DNA of 64,000 nt, from assembly GCF_020515525.1 (NCBI RefSeq), contig NZ_JAIYEP010000003.1:51613-115612 (forward strand), read 5' to 3'. Each line of letters opens with the position of its first letter. The first letter of the stretch is position 1. The notes under the pieces are model-generated. The model had not been told where the DNA came from and did no database searches. It worked only from the letters and a program-made list of their open reading frames with translations. Below, piece by piece: positions 54,385 to 64,000 of the stretch. Source of the stretch: Rhodococcus yananensis. Its GTDB lineage: Bacteria > Actinomycetota > Actinomycetes > Mycobacteriales > Mycobacteriaceae. The position numbers and the translations under genes were made by a program.

Positions 54385-57300
54385 AAGCCGACAAGCCCGG
54401 CACCGGCGGCGCGCTCGAGGAACTTCTCGTCCGTAGCGGACGGTTCTTCACCCCCGGTGAGGAATCCGGCGACGGACGCACCGTCACCCGCAAGGGCGGA
54501 CGCGAAGGCGACGTGTTCTATCGGGACCGCTGGAGCCACGACAAGGTCGTGCGTTCCACCCACGGGGTGAACTGCACCGGCTCCTGTTCGTGGAAGATCT
54601 ACGTCAAGGACGGGATCATCACGTGGGAGACCCAGGAGACCGACTACCCGTCGGTCGGCCCCGACCGTCCCGAGTACGAACCCCGCGGATGCCCGAGAGG
54701 CGCGGCATTCTCCTGGTACACCTATTCGCCGACGCGTGTGCGCTACCCGTACGCCCGCGGCGTGCTCGTCGAGATGTACCGGGAGGCGAAGTCCCGTCTG
54801 GGTGATCCGGTGCTGGCGTGGGCCGATATCCAGAGCGATCCGGAACGTCGTCGCCGCTACCAGCGGGCCCGCGGCAAGGGCGGCCTCGTGCGGGTCACGT
54901 GGGCGGAGGCCACCGAGATGGTCGCCGCGGCACACGTGCACACCATCAAGGAGTACGGCCCCGACCGGGTCGCGGGGTTCTCACCGATCCCGGCGATGTC
55001 GATGGTGTCGTTCGCGGCGGGGTCCCGGTTCATCGAACTGCTCGGCGGCGTGATGACGTCGTTCTACGACTGGTACGCCGACCTTCCGGTGGCGTCTCCC
55101 CAGGTGTTCGGCGACCAGACGGACGTCCCCGAATCCGGTGACTGGTGGGACGCGTCGTATCTGATGATGTGGGGCTCGAACGTCCCCGTCACCCGTACCC
55201 CCGATGCGCACTGGATGGCCGAGGTGCGGTACCGCGGCACGAAGGTCGTCACGGTCAGCCCCGACTACGCCGACAACACCAAGTTCGCCGACGAGTGGAT
55301 GCCGTGCGCGGCCGGCACCGACGGTGCGCTCGCGATGTCGATGGGTCACGTGCTGCTCAACGAGTTCTACGTCAAACAGCGCGTTCCGTTCTTCGTCGAC
55401 TACGCACGCAAGTACACCGACCTGCCCTTCCTGGTGAAACTCGAGGATCGGGACGGCACGTTCGTTCCGGGCAAGAACCTCACGGCCGCCGACCTCGGGC
55501 AGGATGTCGAGAACGCCGCGTTCAAGCCGGTGTTCGTCGACGGGGCCACCGACACCGTGGTGGTACCGCACGGGTCGCTGGGATTCCGCTACGGCGACGA
55601 CGGGATCGGCAAGTGGAATCTGGACCTGGGCGATCTGGTTCCGACGCTGACGGTCGCGCCGACCGGTGGGGGAGCGGGTGACGCCGCCGAGATCGTGCTC
55701 CCGAGCTTCGACACCGTCGACGGGCACGGCGAGACGGTCGTGCGTGGTGTTCCGGTTCGAAGGGTCGGTGAGCACCTGGTGTGCACCGTGTTCGACCTCA
55801 TGCTCGCCCAGTACGGCGTCGGCAGACCCGAGCTGAACCTGCCGGGATCGTGGGCGACGGGCTACGACGACGCCGACACCCCGTACACCCCGGCGTGGCA
55901 GGAACCGATCACCGGTGTGTCCGCGGCGCAGGCCATCCGCATCGCCAAGGAGTTCGCCCACAACGCCGAGGAGTCCGGCGGCAGGTCGATGATCATCATG
56001 GGCGCGGGTATCTGCCAGTGGTTCCACGGTGACGCCACCTACCGGGCAGTCCTCGCGCTGCTGCTGCTGACCGGGTCGATGGGCCGCAACGGCGGGGGAT
56101 GGGCGCACTACGTGGGCCAGGAGAAGTGCCGTCCCGTCACGGGATGGGCCGCGATGGCGATGGGTACCGACTGGAGTCGGCCGCCCCGCCAGATGGCGGG
56201 CACCTCCTACTGGTACGTGCACACCGACCAGTGGCGGTACGACGGATATCGCGCGGATGCGCTGTCGAGTCCGCTGGGACGCGGCCGGTTCCGGGACAAG
56301 CACACGATGGACGTGATGGCGTCCGCGGTGGCGATGGGCTGGACGCCGTTCTTCCCGCAGTTCGACCGCAACAGCCTCGACGTCGCCGACGACGCGCGGA
56401 AGGCCGGAATGGAGATCCCGGCGTACGTGGCGCAGCAGTTGGCCGGCGGTGATCTCGAACTCGCGGTGACCGATCCCGACAATCCGCGGAACTGGCCGCG
56501 CGTGCTCAGTGTGTGGCGGTCGAACCTGCTGGGATCGTCCAGCAAGGGCAACGAGTACTTCCTGAGGCATCTGCTCGGAACCGACTCGAACGTCCAGGGG
56601 GATCCGGCACCCGACCAGTTGCGTCCGCACGATGTGCAGTGGCCCGACGACGTGCCCGAAGGCAAGCTCGACATGCTCATGTCGATCGACTTCCGCATGA
56701 CGTCGACCACCTTGTTCTCGGACGTGGTGCTACCCGCCGCGACCTGGTACGAGAAGGGCGACCTGTCGAGTACCGACATGCACCCGTACATCCACGCGTT
56801 CAGCCCGGCGATCGACCCGCCGTGGGAAACCCGTTCGGACTACGACGCGTTCGGAGCGATCGCCGCGGCCTTCAGTCAACTGGCCCGCACCCACCTGGGA
56901 ACCCGCACCGATGTGGTGATGGGTACGCTGCAACACGACACGCCCGGTGCTATGGCGTATCCGTCCGGTACCGAACGAGACTGGCGTAAGACCGGGGAGG
57001 TTCCCGTTCCCGGCAAGACGATGGGCCCGCTCGCCGTCGTCGAGCGCGACTACACGGCGATCGCCGACAAGTGGTCGACCCTCGGGCCGCTCGTGGAGAA
57101 GCTGGGACTGACCACGAAGGGCGTGACGACCCATCCGATCGAGGAGGTCGAGCAGCTCGCCGCAAAGTTCGGAGTGATGAACTCCGGTGCCGGAGCGGGA
57201 CGCCCGGCGGTCACGTCCGCCGAACGCATGGCAGACGTGATCCTGTTGCTGTCGGGTACCTCCAACGGGCGACTGGCCGTCGAGGGATTCCGTGAGCTCG

Positions 57301-58079
57301 AGAAGCGCACGGGTCGTCGGCTCGTCCACCTCGCCGAGGGCAGCGAGGAAAGGCGGATCTCGTACGCCGACACGCAGGCGCGCCCGGTCCCGGTCATCAC
57401 GAGCCCGGAGTGGTCGGGCAGCGAGACCGGCGGCCGACGCTACGCGCCGTTCACGGTGAACATCGAGGAACTCAAGCCGTTCCACACCCTCACCGGCCGC
57501 ATGCACTTCTACCTCGACCACGACTGGATCGAGGAGGTCGGTGAGCAGATGCCCACCTACCGTCCGCCACTGGACATGTCGCGGCTCTTCGGCGAGCCCG
57601 GTGTCGGGGACACCGATGGGATCGGGTTGACGGTGCGCTATCTGACACCGCACTCGAAGTGGTCGATCCACTCGGAGTACCAGGACAACCTGTTCATGCT
57701 GTCGCTGTCGCGGGGCGGCCCCACGATGTGGATGAGCCCGATCGACGCGGAGAAGATCTCGGTACGCGACAACGACTGGGTCGAGGCCGTCAACCGCAAC
57801 GGTGTGGTGGTGTGCCGGGCGATCGTGTCGCACCGCATGCCGGAAGGGGTGGTGTACGTGTATCACGCGCAGGAACGCACCATCGATGTGCCGCTGACCG
57901 AGACCACCGGGAAACGCGGCGGTATCCACAACTCGATCACGAGGATCCTGATCAAACCGACGCACCTCGCGGGCGGATACGCGCAGACCTCGTTCGCGTT
58001 CAACTACCTCGGCCCGACCGGCAACCAGCGCGACGAGGTGACGGTCGTCCGTCGCCGGTCGCAGCAGGTCCAGTACTGA
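54381..58079 (+). CDS. narG: Respiratory nitrate reductase, alpha subunit
   Basis: Molybdenum bis-MGD catalytic subunit reducing nitrate to nitrite at the cytoplasmic face. The 1232-aa length equals that of M. tuberculosis NarG. The FS0 iron-sulfur site is HGVNCTGSC with His61, Cys65 and Cys69; the Mo ligand is Asp234 in YDWYADLPVASPQVFGDQTD. Further signatures: MWGSNVPVTRTPDAHW, TVSPDYADNTKFADEWMP, GAGICQWFHGDATYRA, GGGWAHYVGQEKCRP, ATWYEKGDLSSTDMHPYIH (in parts). No Tat signal is visible, as expected for NarG. GTG 54381 overlaps the narK stop. Confidence 0.97.
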   Translation: MKADKPGTGGALEELLVRSGRFFTPGEESGDGRTVTRKGGREGDVFYRDRWSHDKVVRSTHGVNCTGSCSWKIYVKDGIITWETQETDYPSVGPDRPEYEPRGCPRGAAFSWYTYSPTRVRYPYARGVLVEMYREAKSRLGDPVLAWADIQSDPERRRRYQRARGKGGLVRVTWAEATEMVAAAHVHTIKEYGPDRVAGFSPIPAMSMVSFAAGSRFIELLGGVMTSFYDWYADLPVASPQVFGDQTDVPESGDWWDASYLMMWGSNVPVTRTPDAHWMAEVRYRGTKVVTVSPDYADNTKFADEWMPCAAGTDGALAMSMGHVLLNEFYVKQRVPFFVDYARKYTDLPFLVKLEDRDGTFVPGKNLTAADLGQDVENAAFKPVFVDGATDTVVVPHGSLGFRYGDDGIGKWNLDLGDLVPTLTVAPTGGGAGDAAEIVLPSFDTVDGHGETVVRGVPVRRVGEHLVCTVFDLMLAQYGVGRPELNLPGSWATGYDDADTPYTPAWQEPITGVSAAQAIRIAKEFAHNAEESGGRSMIIMGAGICQWFHGDATYRAVLALLLLTGSMGRNGGGWAHYVGQEKCRPVTGWAAMAMGTDWSRPPRQMAGTSYWYVHTDQWRYDGYRADALSSPLGRGRFRDKHTMDVMASAVAMGWTPFFPQFDRNSLDVADDARKAGMEIPAYVAQQLAGGDLELAVTDPDNPRNWPRVLSVWRSNLLGSSSKGNEYFLRHLLGTDSNVQGDPAPDQLRPHDVQWPDDVPEGKLDMLMSIDFRMTSTTLFSDVVLPAATWYEKGDLSSTDMHPYIHAFSPAIDPPWETRSDYDAFGAIAAAFSQLARTHLGTRTDVVMGTLQHDTPGAMAYPSGTERDWRKTGEVPVPGKTMGPLAVVERDYTAIADKWSTLGPLVEKLGLTTKGVTTHPIEEVEQLAAKFGVMNSGAGAGRPAVTSAERMADVILLLSGTSNGRLAVEGFRELEKRTGRRLVHLAEGSEERRISYADTQARPVPVITSPEWSGSETGGRRYAPFTVNIEELKPFHTLTGRMHFYLDHDWIEEVGEQMPTYRPPLDMSRLFGEPGVGDTDGIGLTVRYLTPHSKWSIHSEYQDNLFMLSLSRGGPTMWMSPIDAEKISVRDNDWVEAVNRNGVVVCRAIVSHRMPEGVVYVYHAQERTIDVPLTETTGKRGGIHNSITRILIKPTHLAGGYAQTSFAFNYLGPTGNQRDEVTVVRRRSQQVQY

Positions 58080-58111
58080 CGACACCGGCACCCCCGTGAG
58101 ATGAGGCGATC

Positions 58112-59782
58112 ATGAAGGTAATGGCACAGATGGCGATGGTGATGAACCTCGACAAGTGCATCGGGTGTCACACGTGTTCGGTGACCTGCAAGCAGGCCTG
58201 GACCAATCGTTCGGGCACCGAGTACGTCTGGTTCAACAACGTCGAGACGCGGCCCGGGCAGGGCTATCCGCGCACCTACGAGGATCAGGAGAAGTGGCGC
58301 GGCGGGTGGGTTCGCGACAAGAAGGGCCGGCTGCGGTTGCGCGACGGTGGGCGCTTCCACAAACTCACCCGGATCTTCTCGAACCCGAAGCTGCCGTCGA
58401 TCAACGACTACTACGAGCCGTGGACGTACGACTACGAGAACCTGACCAATGCCCCGCTGGGTGACGACATCCCGGTCGCGCCGCCGCGCAGCCTCATCAG
58501 CGGAGAGCCGATGAAGGTCGAGTGGTCGGCGAACTGGGACGACGATCTGGGTGGGTCCACCGAGATCGTGCCCGACGACCCGATCCTGAAGAAGGTCAGC
58601 GAGGAGGTGCGCCTCCAACTGGAGGAGACCTTCATGTTCTACCTTCCGCGGATCTGCGAGCACTGCCTGAATCCGTCGTGCATGGCGTCGTGCCCGTCGG
58701 GTGCGATCTACAAGCGCAGCGAGGACGGCATCGTGCTCGTCGACCAGGACAAGTGCCGCGGCTGGCGCATGTGTGTGTCGGGATGCCCCTACAAGAAGGT
58801 GTACTTCAACCACAAGACCGGCAAGGCCGAGAAATGCACGTTCTGCTATCCCCGCATCGAGGTCGGTCTGCCGACGGTGTGCGCCGAGACGTGTGTGGGG
58901 CGGCTCCGCTACATCGGGTTGGTGCTCTACGACGTCGACCGGGTGCTCGACGCCGCGTCGGTCGAGGACGAGAAGGATCTGTACGAGGCGCAGCGGCAGA
59001 TCCTGCTCGATCCCACCGACCCCGAGGTCATCGCCGCCGCCCACGAGTCGGGAATCTCCGACGAGTGGATCAACGCGGCACAGCGGTCTCCGGTGTACGC
59101 CCTGATCAACAGGTACAAGGTCGCGCTGCCGCTGCATCCGGAGTACCGGACGATGCCGATGGTCTGGTACATCCCGCCGTTGTCCCCGGTGGTCGACGCG
59201 GTCAGCCGCGACGGACACGACGGCGAGGACCTCGGGAATCTGTTCGGTGCGCTCGAGTCGCTCCGGATCCCCATCCAGTACCTCGCGGAACTGTTCACTG
59301 CCGGCGACACCGATGTCGTCGAGGGGGTTCTGCAACGTCTCGCCGCGATGCGCTCGTACATGCGTGACGTCAACCTCGGCCGCGACACGCAACCGCACAT
59401 CCCGCAGGCGGTGGGCATGACCGAGGAACAGATGTACGAGATGTACCGGCTGCTCGCGCTCGCGAAGTACGAGGAGCGATACGTCATCCCCACCGCGTAC
59501 GCGGCGGATGGCCACAAGCTCGAGGAGACCGCCACCGAGTGCGCACTCTCGTTCGACGGCGGTCCGGGCATGTACGAGTCCGGACCGTTCGGGGAGGCGA
59601 GCGGCGGGCCCGTGCCGGTGGCCGTGGAGACGTTCCACGCTCTCAAACAGCGGCAGACCAGCGAGGGGATGGCCGCGAACGAGAGCCACCCGTCGCGGGT
59701 GAACCTGCTCAACTGGGACGGCAAGGGGGTGCCTTCGGGGATGTTCCCCGGTGGTCGGCACCAGGCGGAGGAGACGAAATGA
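58112..59782 (+). CDS. narH: Respiratory nitrate reductase, beta subunit
   Basis: Electron-transfer subunit carrying one [3Fe-4S] and three [4Fe-4S] clusters. The 556-aa protein has CIGCHTCSVTC from Cys16, CEHCLNPSCMASCPSGAIY, CRGWRMCVSGCPYKKVYFN, in which Trp replaces a Cys (the [3Fe-4S] site), and CTFCYPRIEVGLPTVCAETC. ATG 58112 follows gatgagg; 32 bases separate it from narG. Its stop overlaps the narJ ATG. Confidence 0.97.
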   Translation: MKVMAQMAMVMNLDKCIGCHTCSVTCKQAWTNRSGTEYVWFNNVETRPGQGYPRTYEDQEKWRGGWVRDKKGRLRLRDGGRFHKLTRIFSNPKLPSINDYYEPWTYDYENLTNAPLGDDIPVAPPRSLISGEPMKVEWSANWDDDLGGSTEIVPDDPILKKVSEEVRLQLEETFMFYLPRICEHCLNPSCMASCPSGAIYKRSEDGIVLVDQDKCRGWRMCVSGCPYKKVYFNHKTGKAEKCTFCYPRIEVGLPTVCAETCVGRLRYIGLVLYDVDRVLDAASVEDEKDLYEAQRQILLDPTDPEVIAAAHESGISDEWINAAQRSPVYALINRYKVALPLHPEYRTMPMVWYIPPLSPVVDAVSRDGHDGEDLGNLFGALESLRIPIQYLAELFTAGDTDVVEGVLQRLAAMRSYMRDVNLGRDTQPHIPQAVGMTEEQMYEMYRLLALAKYEERYVIPTAYAADGHKLEETATECALSFDGGPGMYESGPFGEASGGPVPVAVETFHALKQRQTSEGMAANESHPSRVNLLNWDGKGVPSGMFPGGRHQAEETK

Positions 59783-60465
59783 AACTCCTGCAACGCTCCC
59801 CGCGCCGCGACATCGCTGCGGAGAGGCTGCAGCACCGCCTGATCCGGCAGGTGGCGTCGCTGCTGCTCGCCTATCCGGACGCGCAGATGCCGCAGCGCCT
59901 CGACACCGTCGAGGAACTGCTCGGGCACATCACCGGCGACGACCGGGACGCGCTGGCCCGCGTCGCGGCGTACCTGCGGGCGACCGAACGCACCGTCGCG
60001 GAATGCGACTACGTCGACACGTTCGACATGCGTCGGCACTCCACGATGTATCTGACGTACTGGACCGGCGGAGACACCCGCAACCGCGGCACCGACATCC
60101 ACGCGTTCGCCCGCGTCTACATGGACGCGGGCGTCGAACCACCGACGGGTGAAGCACCCGACCACCTGCCGGTGGTACTCGAGTTCGCCGCGACCGTCGA
60201 CCCGGATGCCGGCGGGAAACTGCTCGCCGCGCACCGGGTTCCGCTCGACGTCCTGCGCGGTGCCCTGGTCGAGCGCGGCTCACCGTACGCAGACGTGATC
60301 ACGGCCGTGTGTGCAACCCTGCCGCCGGTGTCGGATCAGGAGGAACAGCGGGCATTGCTCCTGGCCCGCAGCGGCCCGCCGGCCGAAGCGATCGGGTTGC
60401 AGCCTTTCACTCTCACGGTGCCTCCGCGTCGTGAGAGCACATCGGATCCGAAAGGAGGCCGGTGA
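59779..60465 (+). CDS. narJ: Nitrate reductase molybdenum cofactor assembly chaperone NarJ
   Basis: A 228-aa chaperone (TorD/NarJ family) that holds NarG for cofactor insertion before membrane docking. LIRQVASLLLAYPDAQMPQRLD, ECDYVDTFDMRRHSTMYLTYW and GDTRNRGTDIHAFARVYMDAG are the family signature, and DHLPVVLEFAATVDP follows. ATG 59779 overlaps the narH stop by 4 bases. Confidence 0.94.
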   Translation: MKLLQRSPRRDIAAERLQHRLIRQVASLLLAYPDAQMPQRLDTVEELLGHITGDDRDALARVAAYLRATERTVAECDYVDTFDMRRHSTMYLTYWTGGDTRNRGTDIHAFARVYMDAGVEPPTGEAPDHLPVVLEFAATVDPDAGGKLLAAHRVPLDVLRGALVERGSPYADVITAVCATLPPVSDQEEQRALLLARSGPPAEAIGLQPFTLTVPPRRESTSDPKGGR

Positions 60466-60467
60466 CC

Positions 60468-61199
60468 ATGAGCGCCGGCGAGATCTATTGGTCCATCGTG
60501 CCGTACGTGACGCTCGCGGTGCTGATCGTCGGCACGTGGTGGCGCTACCGTTACGACAAGTTCGGGTGGACCACCCGTTCGTCGCAGTTGTACGAGGGCA
60601 GGATGCTGCGCGTCGCGAGCCCGCTGTTCCACTTCGGCATGCTCGTCGTGCTCATCGGGCACATCATCGGCCTGCTCATCCCGGAGTCGTGGACGGAAGC
60701 CGTCGGCATCAGTGAGCACATGTACCACTGGGGTGCCGCGGTTCCCGGTGTCATCGCGGGTGTCGCGACGCTGCTCGGTGTGGGCCTGCTGATCTACCGC
60801 CGGCGCACCACCGGTCCGGTGTTCAGTGCGACCACACTCAACGACAAGGTCATGTACGTGGTGCTGGTCGCGGCGATCGTCGCGGGTCTCGCGACGACGA
60901 TGATCGGTGCCGTCGAGGGCAACGAGGCCCACAACTACCGCGAGACGGTGTCGCCGTGGTTCCGCTCGATCTGGATCCTGCAGCCGGACGGCGCCGCGAT
61001 GGCGGAGGCACCGTTGTCGTTCCACATCCACGTCACGATTGCGCTCGTGCTGTTCGCGATCTGGCCGTTCACCCGACTCGTCCACGCGTTCAGCGCACCC
61101 ATCCAGTACCTGTTCCGGCCGTACATCGTCTACCGCAGCCGCGACGAAGCACAGCGCGGGGAGCTCATCGGGTCACAGCCGCACCGACGCGGTTGGTGA
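60468..61199 (+). CDS. narI: Respiratory nitrate reductase, gamma (cytochrome b) subunit
   Basis: Diheme membrane anchor oxidising menaquinol. The 243-aa protein has five membrane segments; candidate haem ligands are His in FHFGMLVVLIGHIIGLL and His in SFHIHVTIALVLFAIWPFTRLVHAF. ATG 60468 is preferred because aaaggagg lies 9 bases upstream; GTG 60462 would overlap the narJ stop with the ribosome site too close. Last gene of the nar operon; a 16-bp inverted repeat follows. Confidence 0.95.
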   Translation: MSAGEIYWSIVPYVTLAVLIVGTWWRYRYDKFGWTTRSSQLYEGRMLRVASPLFHFGMLVVLIGHIIGLLIPESWTEAVGISEHMYHWGAAVPGVIAGVATLLGVGLLIYRRRTTGPVFSATTLNDKVMYVVLVAAIVAGLATTMIGAVEGNEAHNYRETVSPWFRSIWILQPDGAAMAEAPLSFHIHVTIALVLFAIWPFTRLVHAFSAPIQYLFRPYIVYRSRDEAQRGELIGSQPHRRGW

Positions 61200-61228
61200 C
61201 GCGGCAAGGGCCCGGATCGCACGTGTAA

Positions 61229-61266
61229 GGTGTGGTGTTCCGCGATTTCCCGCGGAACACCACACC
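61229..61266 (+). terminator. Hairpin terminator after the nar operon
   Basis: A perfect 16-bp stem (61229-61244 with 61251-61266, arm ggtgtggtgttccgcg) with a 6-base loop, 29 bases after narI. TAAGGT (61226-61231) runs into the left arm, so a pepR promoter could overlap it. Confidence 0.75.
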
Positions 61267-61297
61267 CACGTCTATGCCCAGGACCACTGAACAACAC

Positions 61298-62632
61298 ATG
61301 GCATCTCGTTCCGACCTCCTGTCCGTCGACAACACCTCGTCCGAGGCGGACACCGGCGTCCGTCGCACCGTGCTTCCCGGGGGCGTCCGAGTCGTCACCG
61401 AACACGTGCCGGGGGTGAGGTCGGCCGCGGTCGGTGTGTGGGTCGGGGTGGGTTCGCGCGACGAACAGCCCTCGGTCGCGGGTGCCGCGCACTTCCTCGA
61501 ACACCTCCTGTTCAAGGCCACCCCGACGCGGTCCGCACTCGAGATCGCCGAACTCGTGGACGGCATCGGCGGCGAACTCAACGCGTTCACGGGCAAGGAA
61601 CACACCTGCTTCTACGCGCACGTCCTCGACGACGATCTGCCGATCGCGGTGGACGTCGTCGCCGACGTGGTGTTGCGGGGCCGGTGCCGCAGCGCCGATG
61701 TCGACGTCGAACGACAGGTCGTGCTCGAAGAACTCGCGATCCGCGACGACGACCCCGAAGACCTTCTCGGCGACGCGTTGCTCACCGCGTTGTACGGCGA
61801 TCACCCGGTCGGCAGACCGATCATCGGGTCGCTCGAATCCATCGAGGCGATGACCCGTAACCAGCTGCACTCGTTCCATGTGCGCCGCTACACACCGGCC
61901 AGGATGGTCGTCGCGGTCGCCGGCAACGTCGATCACGAGCACACGGTTGAACTCGTGCGCCGCGCGTTCACCGGTCACCTCGGTGCCTCGGCGGCACCTG
62001 CACCGCACCGCAGGGGCGACCTGCGTCTGCGCACGGCCCCCACCTTGAGCATCACGGATCGAGACAACGAGCAGGCACACCTGACCCTCGGCATCCGCAC
62101 CTTCGGCCGTCACGACCCGCGCCGGTGGCCGCTGTCGGTGCTCAACGCCGTGATCGGTGGCGGGCTGAGCTCCCGCCTGTTCCAGGAGGTCCGCGAGCGA
62201 CGAGGACTGGCGTACTCGGTGTACTCCGGTGTCGACACGTTCGCCGACACCGGGGCGTTCTCGATGTATGCGGGTTGCCAGCCGGAGAATCTCGGCGATG
62301 TCGCGGCCGTCGTCCGGGAAGTGCTCGCCGACGTCGCCGAGAACGGCATCACCGACGCCGAGTGCGCGCGGGCCAAAGGGTCGTTGCGCGGCGGTCTGGT
62401 GCTCGGCCTCGAGGACACCGGTGCCCGCATGCACCGGATCGGGCGCAGTGAACTGAGCTACGGCCGGCACTGGAGCGTCACCGACACGCTCGAACGCATC
62501 GCCACCGTCACCACCGAGCAGGTGTCCGAAGTGGCCGCCGACCTGCTGCACCGCCCGTTCGCGGCGGCGGTCGTGGGCCCGTACCGGCGGCCGCGCGACC
62601 TACCGCGCGCCGTCCGCGACATCGTCGCCTGA
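61298..62632 (+). CDS. pepR: M16 family zinc metallopeptidase (PepR)
   Basis: A 444-aa protein of the insulinase/processing peptidase family. The inverted zinc motif HFLEH is in GAAHFLEHLLFKATPTRS, with the distal Glu in VVLEELAIRDDDPEDLLGD; GGLSSRLFQEVRERRGLAYSVYS is the C-terminal-domain signature. It is the pnp-adjacent pepR of M. tuberculosis, here displaced from pnp by the nar operon. ATG 61298 (MASRSDLLS) is chosen; ATG 61274 in frame is an alternative. Substrates unknown. Confidence 0.94.
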   Translation: MASRSDLLSVDNTSSEADTGVRRTVLPGGVRVVTEHVPGVRSAAVGVWVGVGSRDEQPSVAGAAHFLEHLLFKATPTRSALEIAELVDGIGGELNAFTGKEHTCFYAHVLDDDLPIAVDVVADVVLRGRCRSADVDVERQVVLEELAIRDDDPEDLLGDALLTALYGDHPVGRPIIGSLESIEAMTRNQLHSFHVRRYTPARMVVAVAGNVDHEHTVELVRRAFTGHLGASAAPAPHRRGDLRLRTAPTLSITDRDNEQAHLTLGIRTFGRHDPRRWPLSVLNAVIGGGLSSRLFQEVRERRGLAYSVYSGVDTFADTGAFSMYAGCQPENLGDVAAVVREVLADVAENGITDAECARAKGSLRGGLVLGLEDTGARMHRIGRSELSYGRHWSVTDTLERIATVTTEQVSEVAADLLHRPFAAAVVGPYRRPRDLPRAVRDIVA

Positions 62633-62718
62633 TCGGGGTCACTCCCGCGCTCCCGGTGACCCCGATCATACGTTCGGTGCCCTTTTCGAGGTGTCGGGTG
62701 CTGCCCCGAGGGTGAAAT

Positions 62719-62738
62719 CCCCCGCTTTAGGCGTGGGG
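62719..62738 (+). other. Hairpin resembling an IS200/IS605-type (TnpB) right-end motif
   Basis: In the 166-base pepR-dapB gap, gaaatcccccgctttaggcg continues into tggggaacc. It folds as cccc-cgc / gcg-(t)-gggg around tttag and looks like the conserved end hairpin of IS605-family elements. No tnpA or tnpB remains nearby. It may equally be a terminator for pepR. Confidence 0.35.
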
Positions 62739-62747
62739 AACCGTTGA

Positions 62748-64000
<1,253 letters not shown>

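Noticed and set aside
58780..58800. Missing cysteine in the third cluster motif of NarH (CRGWRMC)
   Set aside because: Trp in place of Cys at this site is the normal feature that makes the [3Fe-4S] cluster in NarH-type proteins, not a defect.

Overview
The window is dense, GC-rich actinobacterial chromosome. The mycothione reductase, the PptT-type phosphopantetheinyl transferase, the EfpA-type exporter, the Rip1 protease and the malate:quinone oxidoreductase point to the mycolic-acid bacteria (Mycobacteriales). A Rhodococcus or close relative is most likely, but genus is an inference. Gene content and order resemble, from memory, the M. tuberculosis stretch tsf-pyrH-frr-cdsA through dapB (about Rv2889c to Rv2772c), with several lineage-specific blocks inserted between the conserved genes. 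I see no rRNA or tRNA genes, CRISPR arrays, intact insertion sequences or prophage.

Layout. 1-5426: end of tsf, then pyrH, frr, cdsA, a methyltransferase, a CitE-like lyase (minus) and rlmN. 5550-12411: a small membrane protein (minus), then dxr, rip1, ispG, a GNAT protein and a penicillin-binding lipoprotein. 12436-18756: a LuxR/GAF regulator divergent from an acyl-CoA synthetase, map, a GntR-ABC transporter operon (minus) and an alpha/beta-hydrolase-fold protein lacking catalytic residues. 18836-30455: mtr and a lysophospholipase-like hydrolase (minus), mqo, cysG, efpA, then a P-type ATPase, PPK2 and YaaA (minus). 30509-33869: proS, a VOC protein, a DUF4439 protein and a lipoprotein. 34017-44996: the translation/RNA operon rimP-nusA-ylxR-infB-DUF503-rbfA-nrnA-dinF-phosphoesterase-pptT-truB. 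45032-48327: a manganese-type ABC importer with its DtxR/MntR-type regulator as last gene (minus). 48505-52560: ribF, rpsO, pnp. 53134-61199: the respiratory nitrate operon narK-narG-narH-narJ-narI. 61298-64000: pepR, dapB and the start of a membrane/TPR-like protein.

How the genes work together. Many neighbours are joined by 4-base ATGA/GTGA stop-start overlaps, so translational coupling is common (gntR-ABC, mnt, nar, mtr-hydrolase, rimP-nusA, nrnA-dinF, dapB-last gene). Themes are isoprenoid and phospholipid precursors (dxr, ispG, cdsA), regulated proteolysis and envelope (rip1, PBP), redox and respiration (mtr, mqo, narGHJI; cysG makes the siroheme used by nitrite and sulfite reductases), metal homeostasis (mnt), and translation/RNA metabolism.

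The most interesting signals are regulatory. Around a dozen genes have an A-at-2/T-at-6 minus-10 hexamer only 5-8 bases before the start codon and little or no Shine-Dalgarno, suggesting leaderless transcripts. The gntR start codon and its minus-10 both lie inside a perfect 9-bp inverted repeat. The narK upstream region has a perfect 8-bp-arm palindrome in unusually AT-rich DNA. The pnp leader has mutually exclusive hairpins with a promoter in a loop. I did not find a clearly new multi-gene system; the window is mainly conserved core plus accessory modules.
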